A DNA stretch of 64,000 nt, taken from contig JAHPZJ010000013.1 in assembly GCA_019058245.1 (NCBI GenBank), positions 257,166 through 321,165 of the forward strand, given 5' to 3'. The number at the start of each line of letters is the position of its first letter. The stretch's first letter is position 1. This stretch comes from Promethearchaeota archaeon. GTDB lineage: Archaea; Asgardarchaeota; Lokiarchaeia; Sigyniarchaeales; SOKP01. Below are positions 35,470 to 44,499 of this stretch, one piece after another. Below the pieces are notes generated by a model. It was not told the origin of the DNA and did not search any database. It worked only from the letters and a program-made list of their open reading frames with translations. Made by a program: the position numbers and the translations under genes.

Positions 35470-36546
35470 TTGATCATATGCCAGAATTGTGGAACGACGA
35501 ATAATGAACTTACTACGCGTGTTTGCAGGAATTGTGGAGCAATATTGCCAGTTTTCTCTAAAAGTAGTAGAGGAAGAAATAAAAAGGACGTGGTAGTGGA
35601 GAAGAAAAAAAAAAAAAAGGTAACTAAAAAGGTTGAAAATAAACCCATCGAACCAGAAAAAAAAATAAAAGAAGATTTAATGTTAGAGGAAATTCCAAAA
35701 GAGATAGAGAGAGATGAAAAAATTGGTAAATTACAAGAGATTCCAGCTACATTAGAAGAAGAATTTGAAAATCCAATTCGTGAAGAGAATAAAACTTCAA
35801 TCTTGCAAGAAATTCCAGCTCAACCTTTTAAAGGATCTATATTTAACTCTAAAATAAGCATGGAAAAGCCCTCACCATTACCGCTTCCATCTTCTCGATC
35901 CGAGAACGTAATTACAGATGCTTTTGCAGAACTTAAAAATTCTATTCTGGAGGATCAGAAAAAAGAAAAGGAATCTCCCGCATCACCGATATCTTTAGAG
36001 AGTGGAAAAATTGAAGAATCTATTTTAAAGCAAAAACAATTAGAAAAAGATATGACTGAAGTTTTAGGGTTTCTTTCGAAAAAAATTTCAGTTAAAAAAT
36101 TGGAAATTCCAAAAGTTAATAAAAAGGAAAAAGAAGAACCAAAGGAAGAAATAGCTCCTTCTAGTATGAATGAAATTTTGAATAGGCTATTAACATTAGA
36201 TTTAAATATTGAGGCTTCAGCCATTATAAAATCAGATGGAACAATATTAGCCTCAGCAACATCTAGTAGAATTTCTGATTCTTTATTTGCAACAATAGGA
36301 ATGAATTTATCAATGATAGGGACAGATATTATAGAAGGATTAAGCGCTGGGATATTAAAATCTATCTCTCTTAAAGCGACTGAAGGTGTATTAGATCTTG
36401 CGCCTATAGATAAAACAAACCCAAGTGTCAAAGATATGTTTTTAATATTATTTTCTCATTCGAAAGTTAAAAGTGGAATAATTTCTTTTGCGGTTAATAT
36501 CGTTAAAAAACAATTAAAAGAGTATTTAGGTTTAAAAAAGGCATAG
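35470..36546 (+). CDS. Roadblock/LC7-domain protein with N-terminal zinc ribbon
   Basis: 358 residues. Zinc ribbon at the very N terminus (Cys4, Cys7, Cys19, Cys22), then a Lys- and Glu-rich, Pro-containing disordered linker of about 200 residues with the short repeat LQEIPA, then a roadblock/LC7 domain over the last 130 residues: IEASAIIKSDGTILASATSS, LSAGILKSISLKATEGVLDLAPI. Roadblock proteins such as MglB and Lamtor are partners or GAPs of small GTPases. Located directly after an Arf-like GTPase gene, it is a candidate partner. The start is TTG; the ATG at 35478 overlaps in another frame. Confidence 0.87.
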   Translation: MIICQNCGTTNNELTTRVCRNCGAILPVFSKSSRGRNKKDVVVEKKKKKKVTKKVENKPIEPEKKIKEDLMLEEIPKEIERDEKIGKLQEIPATLEEEFENPIREENKTSILQEIPAQPFKGSIFNSKISMEKPSPLPLPSSRSENVITDAFAELKNSILEDQKKEKESPASPISLESGKIEESILKQKQLEKDMTEVLGFLSKKISVKKLEIPKVNKKEKEEPKEEIAPSSMNEILNRLLTLDLNIEASAIIKSDGTILASATSSRISDSLFATIGMNLSMIGTDIIEGLSAGILKSISLKATEGVLDLAPIDKTNPSVKDMFLILFSHSKVKSGIISFAVNIVKKQLKEYLGLKKA

Positions 36547-36579
36547 GCCTCAAGTATAATAAATTTAACCGAGATTAAC

Positions 36580-37374
36580 TCAAAATAATCTTTTCTGTAT
36601 ATTAATTTTATTAATTTGAATAGTTTTGAAATAAGATAAATTATTTTGTAATTCTTGCAAAAATGAGTTAATTTCATAAATTGAAACAAGAGGAATTTGA
36701 TTTTCATTAATTCTAAACCTATTGTCTTCAAGAGTTACTATTAATGGAATTAAAATAAAAGGTAATCGTTTTTTTAGGTTTATTCTATTCCCTAATAATT
36801 CTTGAATCAACCGTGAGAAGATATCAGGATTTTTTCTTAATGCGATGGCTCGTTGAAGTTGTAAATTTGCTGCTTTATTAATAGAACCAAACGAATCTCT
36901 ACGTTTCCATTGTTTTGCATCAATTAATAGAATATTATTTGAATAAATTCCAATTACATCGATTTCATAACGTTTTTGTGATGTTTCAGCTTTAAAATTT
37001 GATCTATCTGAAAACCTAAAATTCTTTTTGGTGATATAATTATTTCTTGATAAAATTTCTAAAACTAAGATTTCAAATCCATTATAATTTAAGATATCAG
37101 AATAATGTTTTATATCAACCTCTAAAGTGTTGATACTATTTAAGATGAATAATATTTTATTAATTACAATATAATCTTGGTAATTTCCTCTTTGAATATA
37201 AATAAAATCAAAATTCTTTAAGAATTCTCTTAGCTCAGAAGATTTAAATTGATTAAGGAATGATATTTCTGATATTTCCCACCATGTTTCAATAACATTT
37301 GTATCAGTTTCCAGCAAAATTTGAAATATCTCCCTATAAAATTGCCTTAATGATAAAAGAGAAGAAGTTTTCAT
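36580..37374 (-). CDS. Restriction-endonuclease-fold (PD-(D/E)xK) nuclease
   Basis: About 264 residues. An N-terminal helical part with no match is followed by a nuclease-like core: GFEILVLEILSRNNY (the helix before the active site), KRYEIDVIGIYSNNILLIDAKQWKR, whose EID...DAK pattern is the catalytic PD-(D/E)xK, and a later helix with QLQRAIALRK. The arrangement resembles Mrr or archaeal endonuclease families. The ATG at 37374 is preferred over an upstream TTG. No methylase or DNA-repair partner lies next to it; it is convergent with the roadblock gene (33 bp). Confidence 0.75.
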   Translation of the reverse strand: MKTSSLLSLRQFYREIFQILLETDTNVIETWWEISEISFLNQFKSSELREFLKNFDFIYIQRGNYQDYIVINKILFILNSINTLEVDIKHYSDILNYNGFEILVLEILSRNNYITKKNFRFSDRSNFKAETSQKRYEIDVIGIYSNNILLIDAKQWKRRDSFGSINKAANLQLQRAIALRKNPDIFSRLIQELLGNRINLKKRLPFILIPLIVTLEDNRFRINENQIPLVSIYEINSFLQELQNNLSYFKTIQINKINIQKRLF

Positions 37375-37667
37375 TAATTTAAAAATATTATTTTTACAAA
37401 ATAAATGCAAGAGAGTGTAATATTTCTGAAATTACCAGCAAATCTTTTTTCATCTAATCTTTTTCTCATGTACGTATGAAAACTCCCTTATAATAATCGG
37501 TAAAATTGCATTTTTTTTTATTTTTTAGATATTTCTCCGATTTTTTATTTCTTAGATAATCGTAGTTAACTTTTAATGAATGAATAATAATGTTATTTAT
37601 AGCCTTTCTGATGTTATTAATAAAGGTAATATTGAATATAATAAAAATAATTTAACAGGATATAAAT

Positions 37668-39476
37668 ATGGACTTATTACCTAAAGTCTTTAGAACTGAA
37701 GGAAGTATTACTGAATTCGACCCTAGCAAAATTTTTGAAAGTATTATTAAAGAAACTGGTATGAGTGAGACAGATGCAAAAAATATCACGGAATTAGTTG
37801 TAAGAAGAATAATTAGTTCTGGTATTAAATTTCTATCAGGACCTCATATAAGAGAAATTGTTTGTTCGATACTTTCAGAACAACATTTTGAAAATGAGCG
37901 AAAATTATATACTCGGATTGGAATGCCTTTAATGGATTATGAAGAATTGCTAGAGAAAGAATCTGGAACAACGCTAAATATATGGATAAATCCGGAAAAA
38001 ATCAATCACTCATCTGCAAATCAAATAGCGGAGGAATATGCTCATTTAAGAATACTTAGTAATGAGGAATCCAAAGCGCACTTGTATGGCGATATTCATA
38101 TTAATGGATTACGTTATTTTAATCTAAGACCATTCACTCAAATGTGGGATCCTCGAATAATTTTAAACAATGGATTTCCACCCTTTTATAGTCTAAATAA
38201 TCCATTTAAGCAAGATCCCCCAAAAGACCTTATTTCTGCTCTTTCTCAAATTTTAAGATGGTTTGAAACTGTTCAGAATGAATTTTATGGAACTCAAGGT
38301 TTAAATTTATTTTCTCTTTTTTTAGCTCCATATGTTACAAATTTATCAAAAGAAAAACTCAAACAAGAAATTCGAAAATTAATATCTGAGATAAATTTAT
38401 TACCAATTATAACTGGTCGAGAAATTCCATTAATAAAAATAACGTCAAGTAATTCTATCCTTAAATCCTTTTCTAAACTTCCTACTATTAATCCTAAAGG
38501 AAAAATTAATGATAATTATTCAGATTATCATAATGAATGTACAGAACTCTTTAAAACTCTAATCTTCATTTTTAAGGAAATTAGTGGCTATAATTTACAT
38601 TATCCAATCATTAAATTTCAGATATTAGTAAATAATAAATTTTTTGAAGTTATAGAAACGAATTACTCTAATTTCTGGGATGAAATTTATACTTTTAAAA
38701 ACCTTTTTTCAATCGATTTTTGTTTTGCCCCATATTATAATAAAAATCTTGAAAAAATTGCTGAAAAGAGAATATACAATTTTGGAACTCTTCAAAGTAT
38801 TACTCTAAATCTGCCAAGATACGCCTATAACAGTCAAGATGAAGAAATATTTCTGGAAATATTGCATTCGAAAGTTAAATTATGTTCTGGGATTTTACTA
38901 AAAAAATATGAAATGATTGAAAAAAGACTAAAATTGAAACATTTACCTTGTTGTAGCAGTAGTATTAATAATGAACCATTATTTAAATTGGAAAATCAAG
39001 ACCTATCATTTAGTCTAGTTGGATTAAATGAATCTATCAAAATATTAACAAATTATGAACTCCATCAAAATCCTGATGCCGTTAAGCTAGGTATGAAAAT
39101 ATTAAATGAATTAAATAATATATGTAATGAATTATCAGTAACTCATGGGAAAAATTTCTTATTAAGTGAAAACGTATCAGAAAAGGCAATAAAAAGATTT
39201 TCTAAATTAGATCTAAGACTTATTCCAGAAGGACTAAGAAAAATATCTACTAATCTGAATCGTGAATATACAAATTCAATTCACTTTCGTAATGACGTTG
39301 AGGTTGAATTATTCAAACGAATAGAAATTCAAGGAGAATTTCATCAGTATATTAAAAATGGCGCAATTGAATATATTTCTTTACATGATCTTGAAAACAA
39401 CAACTTATCTATTCAAGAATTTCTCAATATAATCAGTAAAAAGTCACCAATATCAAGCATAAATTTTTCTTCTTAA
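37668..39476 (+). CDS. NrdD-like ATP-cone protein without glycyl-radical domain
   Basis: 602 residues, related to anaerobic ribonucleotide reductase NrdD. A full ATP-cone (about 5-95) with PKVFRTEGSITEFDPSKI is followed by NrdD-like core segments: EEYAHLRILSNEESKAHLYGDIHI, RPFTQMWDPR, GLNLFSLFLAPYV, SITLNLPRYAYNSQD, SLVGLNESI, THGKNF, EFHQYIKNGAIEYISLHD. It ends where NrdD normally continues into the Cys4 zinc site and the glycyl-radical loop. The Cys-rich segment before NLPR is also absent by eye. It is therefore either a non-catalytic nucleotide sensor or a split enzyme. The stop is clean, with no remnant downstream. Confidence 0.8.
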   Translation: MDLLPKVFRTEGSITEFDPSKIFESIIKETGMSETDAKNITELVVRRIISSGIKFLSGPHIREIVCSILSEQHFENERKLYTRIGMPLMDYEELLEKESGTTLNIWINPEKINHSSANQIAEEYAHLRILSNEESKAHLYGDIHINGLRYFNLRPFTQMWDPRIILNNGFPPFYSLNNPFKQDPPKDLISALSQILRWFETVQNEFYGTQGLNLFSLFLAPYVTNLSKEKLKQEIRKLISEINLLPIITGREIPLIKITSSNSILKSFSKLPTINPKGKINDNYSDYHNECTELFKTLIFIFKEISGYNLHYPIIKFQILVNNKFFEVIETNYSNFWDEIYTFKNLFSIDFCFAPYYNKNLEKIAEKRIYNFGTLQSITLNLPRYAYNSQDEEIFLEILHSKVKLCSGILLKKYEMIEKRLKLKHLPCCSSSINNEPLFKLENQDLSFSLVGLNESIKILTNYELHQNPDAVKLGMKILNELNNICNELSVTHGKNFLLSENVSEKAIKRFSKLDLRLIPEGLRKISTNLNREYTNSIHFRNDVEVELFKRIEIQGEFHQYIKNGAIEYISLHDLENNNLSIQEFLNIISKKSPISSINFSS

Positions 39477-39635
39477 AAAGATCAGATCTTTTAGATTTTT
39501 GGTAAAAAAAGTATTTAATAAGTATAATTGTTTTGATTATATTGAAGTATTATTAAGATATTAAATTATATTAAAATAAAGATAATTCATATTTTAGATA
39601 ATTTAAGATCTTTCTTATAGAATCATGGGGATTGT

Positions 39636-41099
39636 TTGACTAAATCAAAGGATAAAGAAAATCGGGATAAACAGACTGAAGAAGAAACCATTACTTCTAA
39701 ATCAGAAATTATTGAAACAATTGTATTAAGTATATTTGATGAAAACGGTCCAACTCCTAAAATATATTGGCCTCATGATTTAGACGAACAAGCAGGATTA
39801 TTAATTGCTATGAAAACCATTAGTCTATTAATGGGAGATTCAACTTATCAAGATGGAACGGAAATTGAAGGAGTTAATTATTTTGGAATATTACCTTTTC
39901 CTGATTTGAAATTGAATGGTTTAACATATTTTTTCTTAATCCCCGATGATAAAGCTCGTGGTAAAGCTTTAGCAGCAACAATTACAATATTAATAAAAGA
40001 AGAAAATAAAGTGTTTTTCTATGAAAATATGAAATACTTACGAGTTATAATGGATAAATCAGCAACTCAAATTCAGAAAAATAAGCAACTCAGTGAACGG
40101 GAACTCATTATGGAGGAATTTCGGGAGGAAATCTTCGAATTTGCTAGTGAAGTAAAAGATCCTTTTTCTACTAGAAGACATATCAAAATTCTTCTTGTAG
40201 GATTAGATAAAGCGGGTAAATCAAGTTTTTTATTTGGGATTAAGAGGAAATATTCTGAAATTATTAAATCTATGCCAACAAAAGGTGTCGAAAGATCAGA
40301 AGAAAACATTTTTGAGGAACAGAATTCCCAAATTTCAGTTTGGGATTTAGGAGGGCAACAACAATATCGAGAGAAATACCTAGAACAGAGTAAAATATAT
40401 TTGTATAATGTCGATCTAATATTTTATTTTATTGATATTCAAGACGTTGCCAGAATTGATGAAACTATTGAATTGTTTAGAAGAATCATAAATAAACTTA
40501 TAGATTTCGAAGAATTTCCACCGATTGTTGTTTGTTTAAATAAATTTGATCCTGATCTCAAGGGTTCTAAGGAGATTTTTAAAAATTTAGAAATAATCGC
40601 TAATGCAATAGAGTTAAATTCAGATAAATTCTTTATTAAAATTTTCCAGACAAGTATTTTTGACCATTGGAGTCTTATTTCAGCATACTCTTTTGGATTA
40701 TCTCAATTAAGTCCTAATCGAGAATTATTCAGGAATCAATTGAAAAAATTTGCAAAAAAAACAAATTCAGATGCTATTCTATTGTTAAATGAAAATGGGA
40801 TTATTCTATCAAATTTCTCCAAAACTGATATTTCTGGACAATTATTCGAAGTGAGTGCACCTCACTTTCAATCACTTTACAAGAACTTTAAAGAGTTTAA
40901 GTTATTAGAGCAAGATTTTATCGTATCTTCTGGGATAACAGAAAAATCTAAAAAAGTGATCTTTAAGCGAATAACCGTTGAGAAATATAATTTATATTTA
41001 CTCTTATTTTTAGAAAAATCACTTGAAATAGATAAAATAGAAAAAAATTTGCCAGAATTTTCAAAAAACCTTGTTGATTTAATCCATACATATATATAA
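39636..41099 (+). CDS. Three-domain Arf-like GTPase with longin-like and C-terminal roadblock-like domains
   Basis: 487 residues, same layout as the gene at 30139-31638. An acidic N terminus (20 residues) precedes the longin-like domain with ENGPTPKIYWP, AMKTISLLM, GILPFPDLKLNGLTYF and ATITILIKEENKVFFYE; then the Arf-like GTPase with GLDKAGKSS (189-197), SMPTKGVE, WDLGGQ and a normal NKFD; then a roadblock-like C-terminal domain (SDAILLLNENGIILSNFS and on). The start is TTG; the ATG at 39625 meets a stop after four codons. It follows the NrdD-like gene by 159 bp on the same strand. Confidence 0.87.
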   Translation: MTKSKDKENRDKQTEEETITSKSEIIETIVLSIFDENGPTPKIYWPHDLDEQAGLLIAMKTISLLMGDSTYQDGTEIEGVNYFGILPFPDLKLNGLTYFFLIPDDKARGKALAATITILIKEENKVFFYENMKYLRVIMDKSATQIQKNKQLSERELIMEEFREEIFEFASEVKDPFSTRRHIKILLVGLDKAGKSSFLFGIKRKYSEIIKSMPTKGVERSEENIFEEQNSQISVWDLGGQQQYREKYLEQSKIYLYNVDLIFYFIDIQDVARIDETIELFRRIINKLIDFEEFPPIVVCLNKFDPDLKGSKEIFKNLEIIANAIELNSDKFFIKIFQTSIFDHWSLISAYSFGLSQLSPNRELFRNQLKKFAKKTNSDAILLLNENGIILSNFSKTDISGQLFEVSAPHFQSLYKNFKEFKLLEQDFIVSSGITEKSKKVIFKRITVEKYNLYLLLFLEKSLEIDKIEKNLPEFSKNLVDLIHTYI

Positions 41100-41122
41100 A
41101 AAAAAAAAAAGTCAACTTTAGA

Positions 41123-42379
41123 TTAGTAAGATATAATTTCTTTTTTACTTCCCTTTCTTAATGATAAGATTATTGCTAATATAATGACACTTAGTCCTAT
41201 AACTATAAAAATTACAACAAATATAGGAAATGGTTTAACAGGAATAAGATTCGCCTCAACAACTCTGATTTGTATGTTATAATTAGAATCAAAATTATTA
41301 CCTGTGTTCCATCCATATATTGGATTTCCAAATTCGCTAAATATACCTAATGGTGGAAAATAGAAATTAGCCCCTACATTAAGGCTAAATCTAAGAAAAT
41401 CGGTTCGACCAAAATAATCTAATTTTTGATTCCATGTAGGATCACAGGCTATCCATCCAATATTTTGGACATAAAATTCCACCCAGGCATGTCCTAATAA
41501 AGTTGAACTAATTTGATTCGCATTGAATTCCCAAATATTTCCAACTTTTGGTTTTGTCGATGGATTATTAGTTATTAAAAATCCACTGACTTTGCGAGCA
41601 GGAATTCCTTGAATTCTTAATAATGTAATCATTAAACTTGAAAACTCGCTACAATCACCTTGTTTTTGAGTGTACGCTTCTAACGCTCCAATCTCCTGAG
41701 ATGGCATTTCTTCATTATAAGTTAAATAATTAGATACCCAATCACATATTTTTTTTGCTTTCTCTACAGGATTATCTCCAGGACTTACTATACTATTAGA
41801 TTGACTAATTAAAGCAGAACTATTTATTTCATAGTAGGGTTCAGAATAATTACAATATAAGGCGAAGATCTCATCTGATGTATCATAAACTCCAATTTCT
41901 GAGTTATCAATATCTTCAAAAGTTATTGCATTTAGTGTTATATCATAGGTCTGATAAAATGTGACTCTTTCATCGACAGATAATGATGCATTAAAAGTAT
42001 CATACGTATTATTAAACCTATCAATCTGTCCAATTATAGTCTGACTAGGAATATTACCTGTTATACTATTCAAATTAAGTATACTTTCCTGATAGGGTGG
42101 ACAATATGGTGTTAATGGGGAATTAGGCATCCTGTTGTTAAGTCGAGTAAATTTAAAATAATACCTCCCATCCCCTGATTTATGAGTTAAGGTAAAATTG
42201 ACTACTACTTCATAACTTACGTTTTGTATAATATTATAATTAGAAACGCCATTTATTGTAGTAGATAATCGCGGAGAAGTAGTTTTTATATTATTAGATG
42301 TAAGAAAAGATATTCCAATTGAATTTACCAACGGAAAAATAAGTACGTATAAAACTATAAAAATAGATTTTTTCTTCAT
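41123..42379 (-). CDS. Secreted, membrane-anchored transglutaminase-like protein
   Basis: 418 residues. A signal sequence (about 1-24) starts the protein, a transglutaminase-like cysteine-peptidase fold fills the middle with Cys243 in QKQGDCSEFSSL, His297 in GHAWVEFY and Asp313 in ACDPTW, and a single helix (386-407) with a basic end (RKGSKK) anchors the C terminus. The catalytic domain faces outside. Such proteins can be peptidases, amidases or cross-linkers of surface proteins. About 12 Asn-x-Ser/Thr sites suggest N-glycosylation. It lies between two genes of the GTPase/longin set and is convergent with the GTPase (23 bp). Confidence 0.85.
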   Translation of the reverse strand: MKKKSIFIVLYVLIFPLVNSIGISFLTSNNIKTTSPRLSTTINGVSNYNIIQNVSYEVVVNFTLTHKSGDGRYYFKFTRLNNRMPNSPLTPYCPPYQESILNLNSITGNIPSQTIIGQIDRFNNTYDTFNASLSVDERVTFYQTYDITLNAITFEDIDNSEIGVYDTSDEIFALYCNYSEPYYEINSSALISQSNSIVSPGDNPVEKAKKICDWVSNYLTYNEEMPSQEIGALEAYTQKQGDCSEFSSLMITLLRIQGIPARKVSGFLITNNPSTKPKVGNIWEFNANQISSTLLGHAWVEFYVQNIGWIACDPTWNQKLDYFGRTDFLRFSLNVGANFYFPPLGIFSEFGNPIYGWNTGNNFDSNYNIQIRVVEANLIPVKPFPIFVVIFIVIGLSVIILAIILSLRKGSKKEIISY

Positions 42380-42529
42380 GTTAAAATCATAGGATTTTGA
42401 AATTTTATATATTAGAAATAATAATCTCTATTTTTAATTTTAACTTTTATAAAAAAGGATAGTAATCATTCATAAGTATGAAGTTTTTTATTTTTTATAG
42501 ATAAAAAAAACTATTTTTCTTCTAAGATA

Positions 42530-43165
42530 TTGATTTATAAGATTTACTTAATTGATGCTGATAATGGGATATCCCTTTTTGAATCAACATTTAGAAAATT
42601 AGAAAAAATCCAAGATGATATTCTAACTGGATTCTTTAAAGCAATAAACACAACCATAGATGTTATTCAAAAATCGATGTCTAAAGGAAGAAGAGTAAAC
42701 GAGATGAATAGAGTTTTACAATCAGAAGATTCTACAATACTTATTTATTATCATCCTCTTTCAAGAATTCTTTTCTGCTCAATTTCTGATGCTGATGACA
42801 ATACTGAAAAAATTGAAGAAGTTACTCATAAAATTGCGAATCGATTTTGGAAGAAGCATCAATCTGATCTTAAAAATTTTAGAGTAACTACAGATAAAAG
42901 CAGATTTCATACTTTAATTGCGGATATTGAAAATTTAACAATTGGAGGACGTATTGCAGAAGTATTTCCTAAATTAATTATTGTTAAAAAAGTATTAGAA
43001 AAAGTTTTGACTATGGGAATGATAGATGATTTAGATTTTAAGGTGGCTATGCAATGCACAGGAAAGAATTCACCTCTAAAAATATCTAGAACTTTAGACA
43101 AAAAGCGAACAGCTATAAATGAAGTTCTGAAGAAATTAGAAGAATTAGATATTATTATGCTCTAA
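42530..43165 (+). CDS. Soluble longin-like protein with C-terminal winged-helix-like end
   Basis: 211 residues. The first part (IYKIYLIDADNGISLFESTFRKLEKIQDDILTGFF in part, then RFHTLIADIENLTIGGRI) has the strand-turn-strand-helix start and the later strand of longin/roadblock-like domains. The last 60 residues (CTGKNSPLKISRTLDKKRTAINEVLKKLEELDII) look like a winged helix-turn-helix. The same two-part unit forms the cytoplasmic tail of the big membrane protein at 47847-52067. The start is TTG, with no strong ribosome site. It starts a three-gene plus-strand run. Confidence 0.65.
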   Translation: MIYKIYLIDADNGISLFESTFRKLEKIQDDILTGFFKAINTTIDVIQKSMSKGRRVNEMNRVLQSEDSTILIYYHPLSRILFCSISDADDNTEKIEEVTHKIANRFWKKHQSDLKNFRVTTDKSRFHTLIADIENLTIGGRIAEVFPKLIIVKKVLEKVLTMGMIDDLDFKVAMQCTGKNSPLKISRTLDKKRTAINEVLKKLEELDIIML

Positions 43166-43259
43166 ATTAACTATAAAATCTTTTAAGAAATCGAAAAGAA
43201 TAAAAATTTTCAAGTTTTTTCAAGATTAATTAAGATATTTTTAAAATCATTGATAAATC

Positions 43260-43859
43260 ATGGAAAAAGAACCTTCACTTATAGCTTTAGTTAATAGTCC
43301 AGCAAAAGATGCTCATAAAAGAAAGAGTTCAGGTTTTTCTTTAAAAGAAATTAAAGATGCTGGAAAAAAAATTCAATTATTAAAGAGTTTGAATATTAAA
43401 ATCGACTACTTTCGAAAATCGGCATATGCTACTAATATTGAGACATTAAAATCTCTAGAAAAGCCAAAAGGAAAAAAAAAGAAAAAGAAACCATTTGTTA
43501 TGAAAAAAAGGAAGAGGACACTATTTAAACCTAAAGTAGAAAAGCCTAAAAAAATGCGTAAAGAACCAACTGAAGTAGTATCTGAAATAATTACTGCTAA
43601 ACCAATTTCTAAACCTAAAAAGAAAGAAAAGATAGAACCTGCGGAATTAGAAAAAATTCCATCTGAAACAGTAGGAACTCCATTAACAGAATTATCTGGA
43701 TTAGGTGGAGCAACTGCAAAAAAGTTTATTGATCTTGGAGTTAATAATGTTGAAGATTTATGTAAAGAAAATCCTGAAGAATTGGCCCCCTTAATTAAGG
43801 GAGTCTCTTTAGATAGAATTAAAAAGTGGATAGATGAAGCAAATCAACTAAATAAATAA
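43260..43859 (+). CDS. Basic protein with C-terminal helix-hairpin-helix
   Basis: 199 residues. The N-terminal 130 residues are rich in Lys, Pro and Glu with no obvious fold (PKGKKKKKKPFVMKKRKR). The last 55 residues form a helix-hairpin-helix pair: TPLTELSGLGGATAKKFIDLGVNNVEDLCKENPEEL, as in DNA-binding proteins such as RadA N-terminal domains and TfoX-like or DUF4332 proteins. It is likely to bind nucleic acid. It follows the longin-like gene by 94 bp. Function unknown. Confidence 0.7.
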   Translation: MEKEPSLIALVNSPAKDAHKRKSSGFSLKEIKDAGKKIQLLKSLNIKIDYFRKSAYATNIETLKSLEKPKGKKKKKKPFVMKKRKRTLFKPKVEKPKKMRKEPTEVVSEIITAKPISKPKKKEKIEPAELEKIPSETVGTPLTELSGLGGATAKKFIDLGVNNVEDLCKENPEELAPLIKGVSLDRIKKWIDEANQLNK

Positions 43860-44004
43860 TATTCTCGCTTTTTTATATTTATCTTTTTAATGAATTTAAA
43901 ATTGATTATATGTATTTTTTTCATTAACGAAATTTTTTAAACCATAAATATATTTTAAGAGTAAATTTGTTTCCCGTTTTAAAAAAATATATGAGAAAAA
44001 TGCT

Positions 44005-44499
44005 ATGGAATATAATTATTTTGTGTATAATAAACCAGAATGCAAAATAGCTATTAATAGAATGCCAAAATGGTTCACTGAGGTAGAATACAATGGAGAT
44101 GAGAATCAAGGGACTATCACATTGCATTCACAAAAGGAATATGATGACATTTGGGGACCAGAATCTAAAATGGAGATTAATTGGGAAAAAAAAGATCGAA
44201 TGAACTTTTTTTATTATAAAGAAGTTCAGAATTCTATAGATGTTTATAATGCGATTGGAATAGTAGTCACGGAGAAGAATAGAGACTGGTTAATGAGTCA
44301 TGAGATAACCTTCTGGTATGGTCATCGAAATAAAATGATAAGAAAAAGATTTTACCATGAAAAGGGAATACATTGCATTTTTTATTGTGATATGACTGAA
44401 AGATTATTTAATATTCATACATCTATAATTGGAGATAATTATGAGAATTATAAACCATATATCCTAACTTCTTATAATTCTGTAATTTGTCACGAATGA
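44005..44499 (+). CDS. Unknown 164-residue protein
   Basis: Not recognised. A soluble, beta-rich, aromatic sequence with several Trp and Tyr (WFTEVEYNGDENQGTITLHS, WGPESKMEINWEKKDRMNFFYY), no membrane helix and no cysteine cluster. It reads like a single beta-sandwich or lipocalin-like domain, but no motif supports a name. Its end overlaps the convergent methyltransferase gene by 10 bases. Confidence 0.6.
   Translation: MEYNYFVYNKPECKIAINRMPKWFTEVEYNGDENQGTITLHSQKEYDDIWGPESKMEINWEKKDRMNFFYYKEVQNSIDVYNAIGIVVTEKNRDWLMSHEITFWYGHRNKMIRKRFYHEKGIHCIFYCDMTERLFNIHTSIIGDNYENYKPYILTSYNSVICHE

Noticed and set aside
35955..36431. 158-codon minus-strand ORF inside the roadblock gene
   Set aside because: Antisense to a well-supported linker and roadblock domain; its sequence is low in charge and has no recognisable motif.
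37668..39476. Full anaerobic ribonucleotide reductase
   Set aside because: The ATP-cone and core suggest it, but the zinc site and the glycyl-radical loop are absent and no continuing frame follows the stop.
41123..41180. C-terminal sorting signal for the archaeosortase in the transglutaminase-like protein
   Set aside because: A helix with basic end fits any membrane anchor. Without a motif shared by several proteins the claim cannot be made from one tail.
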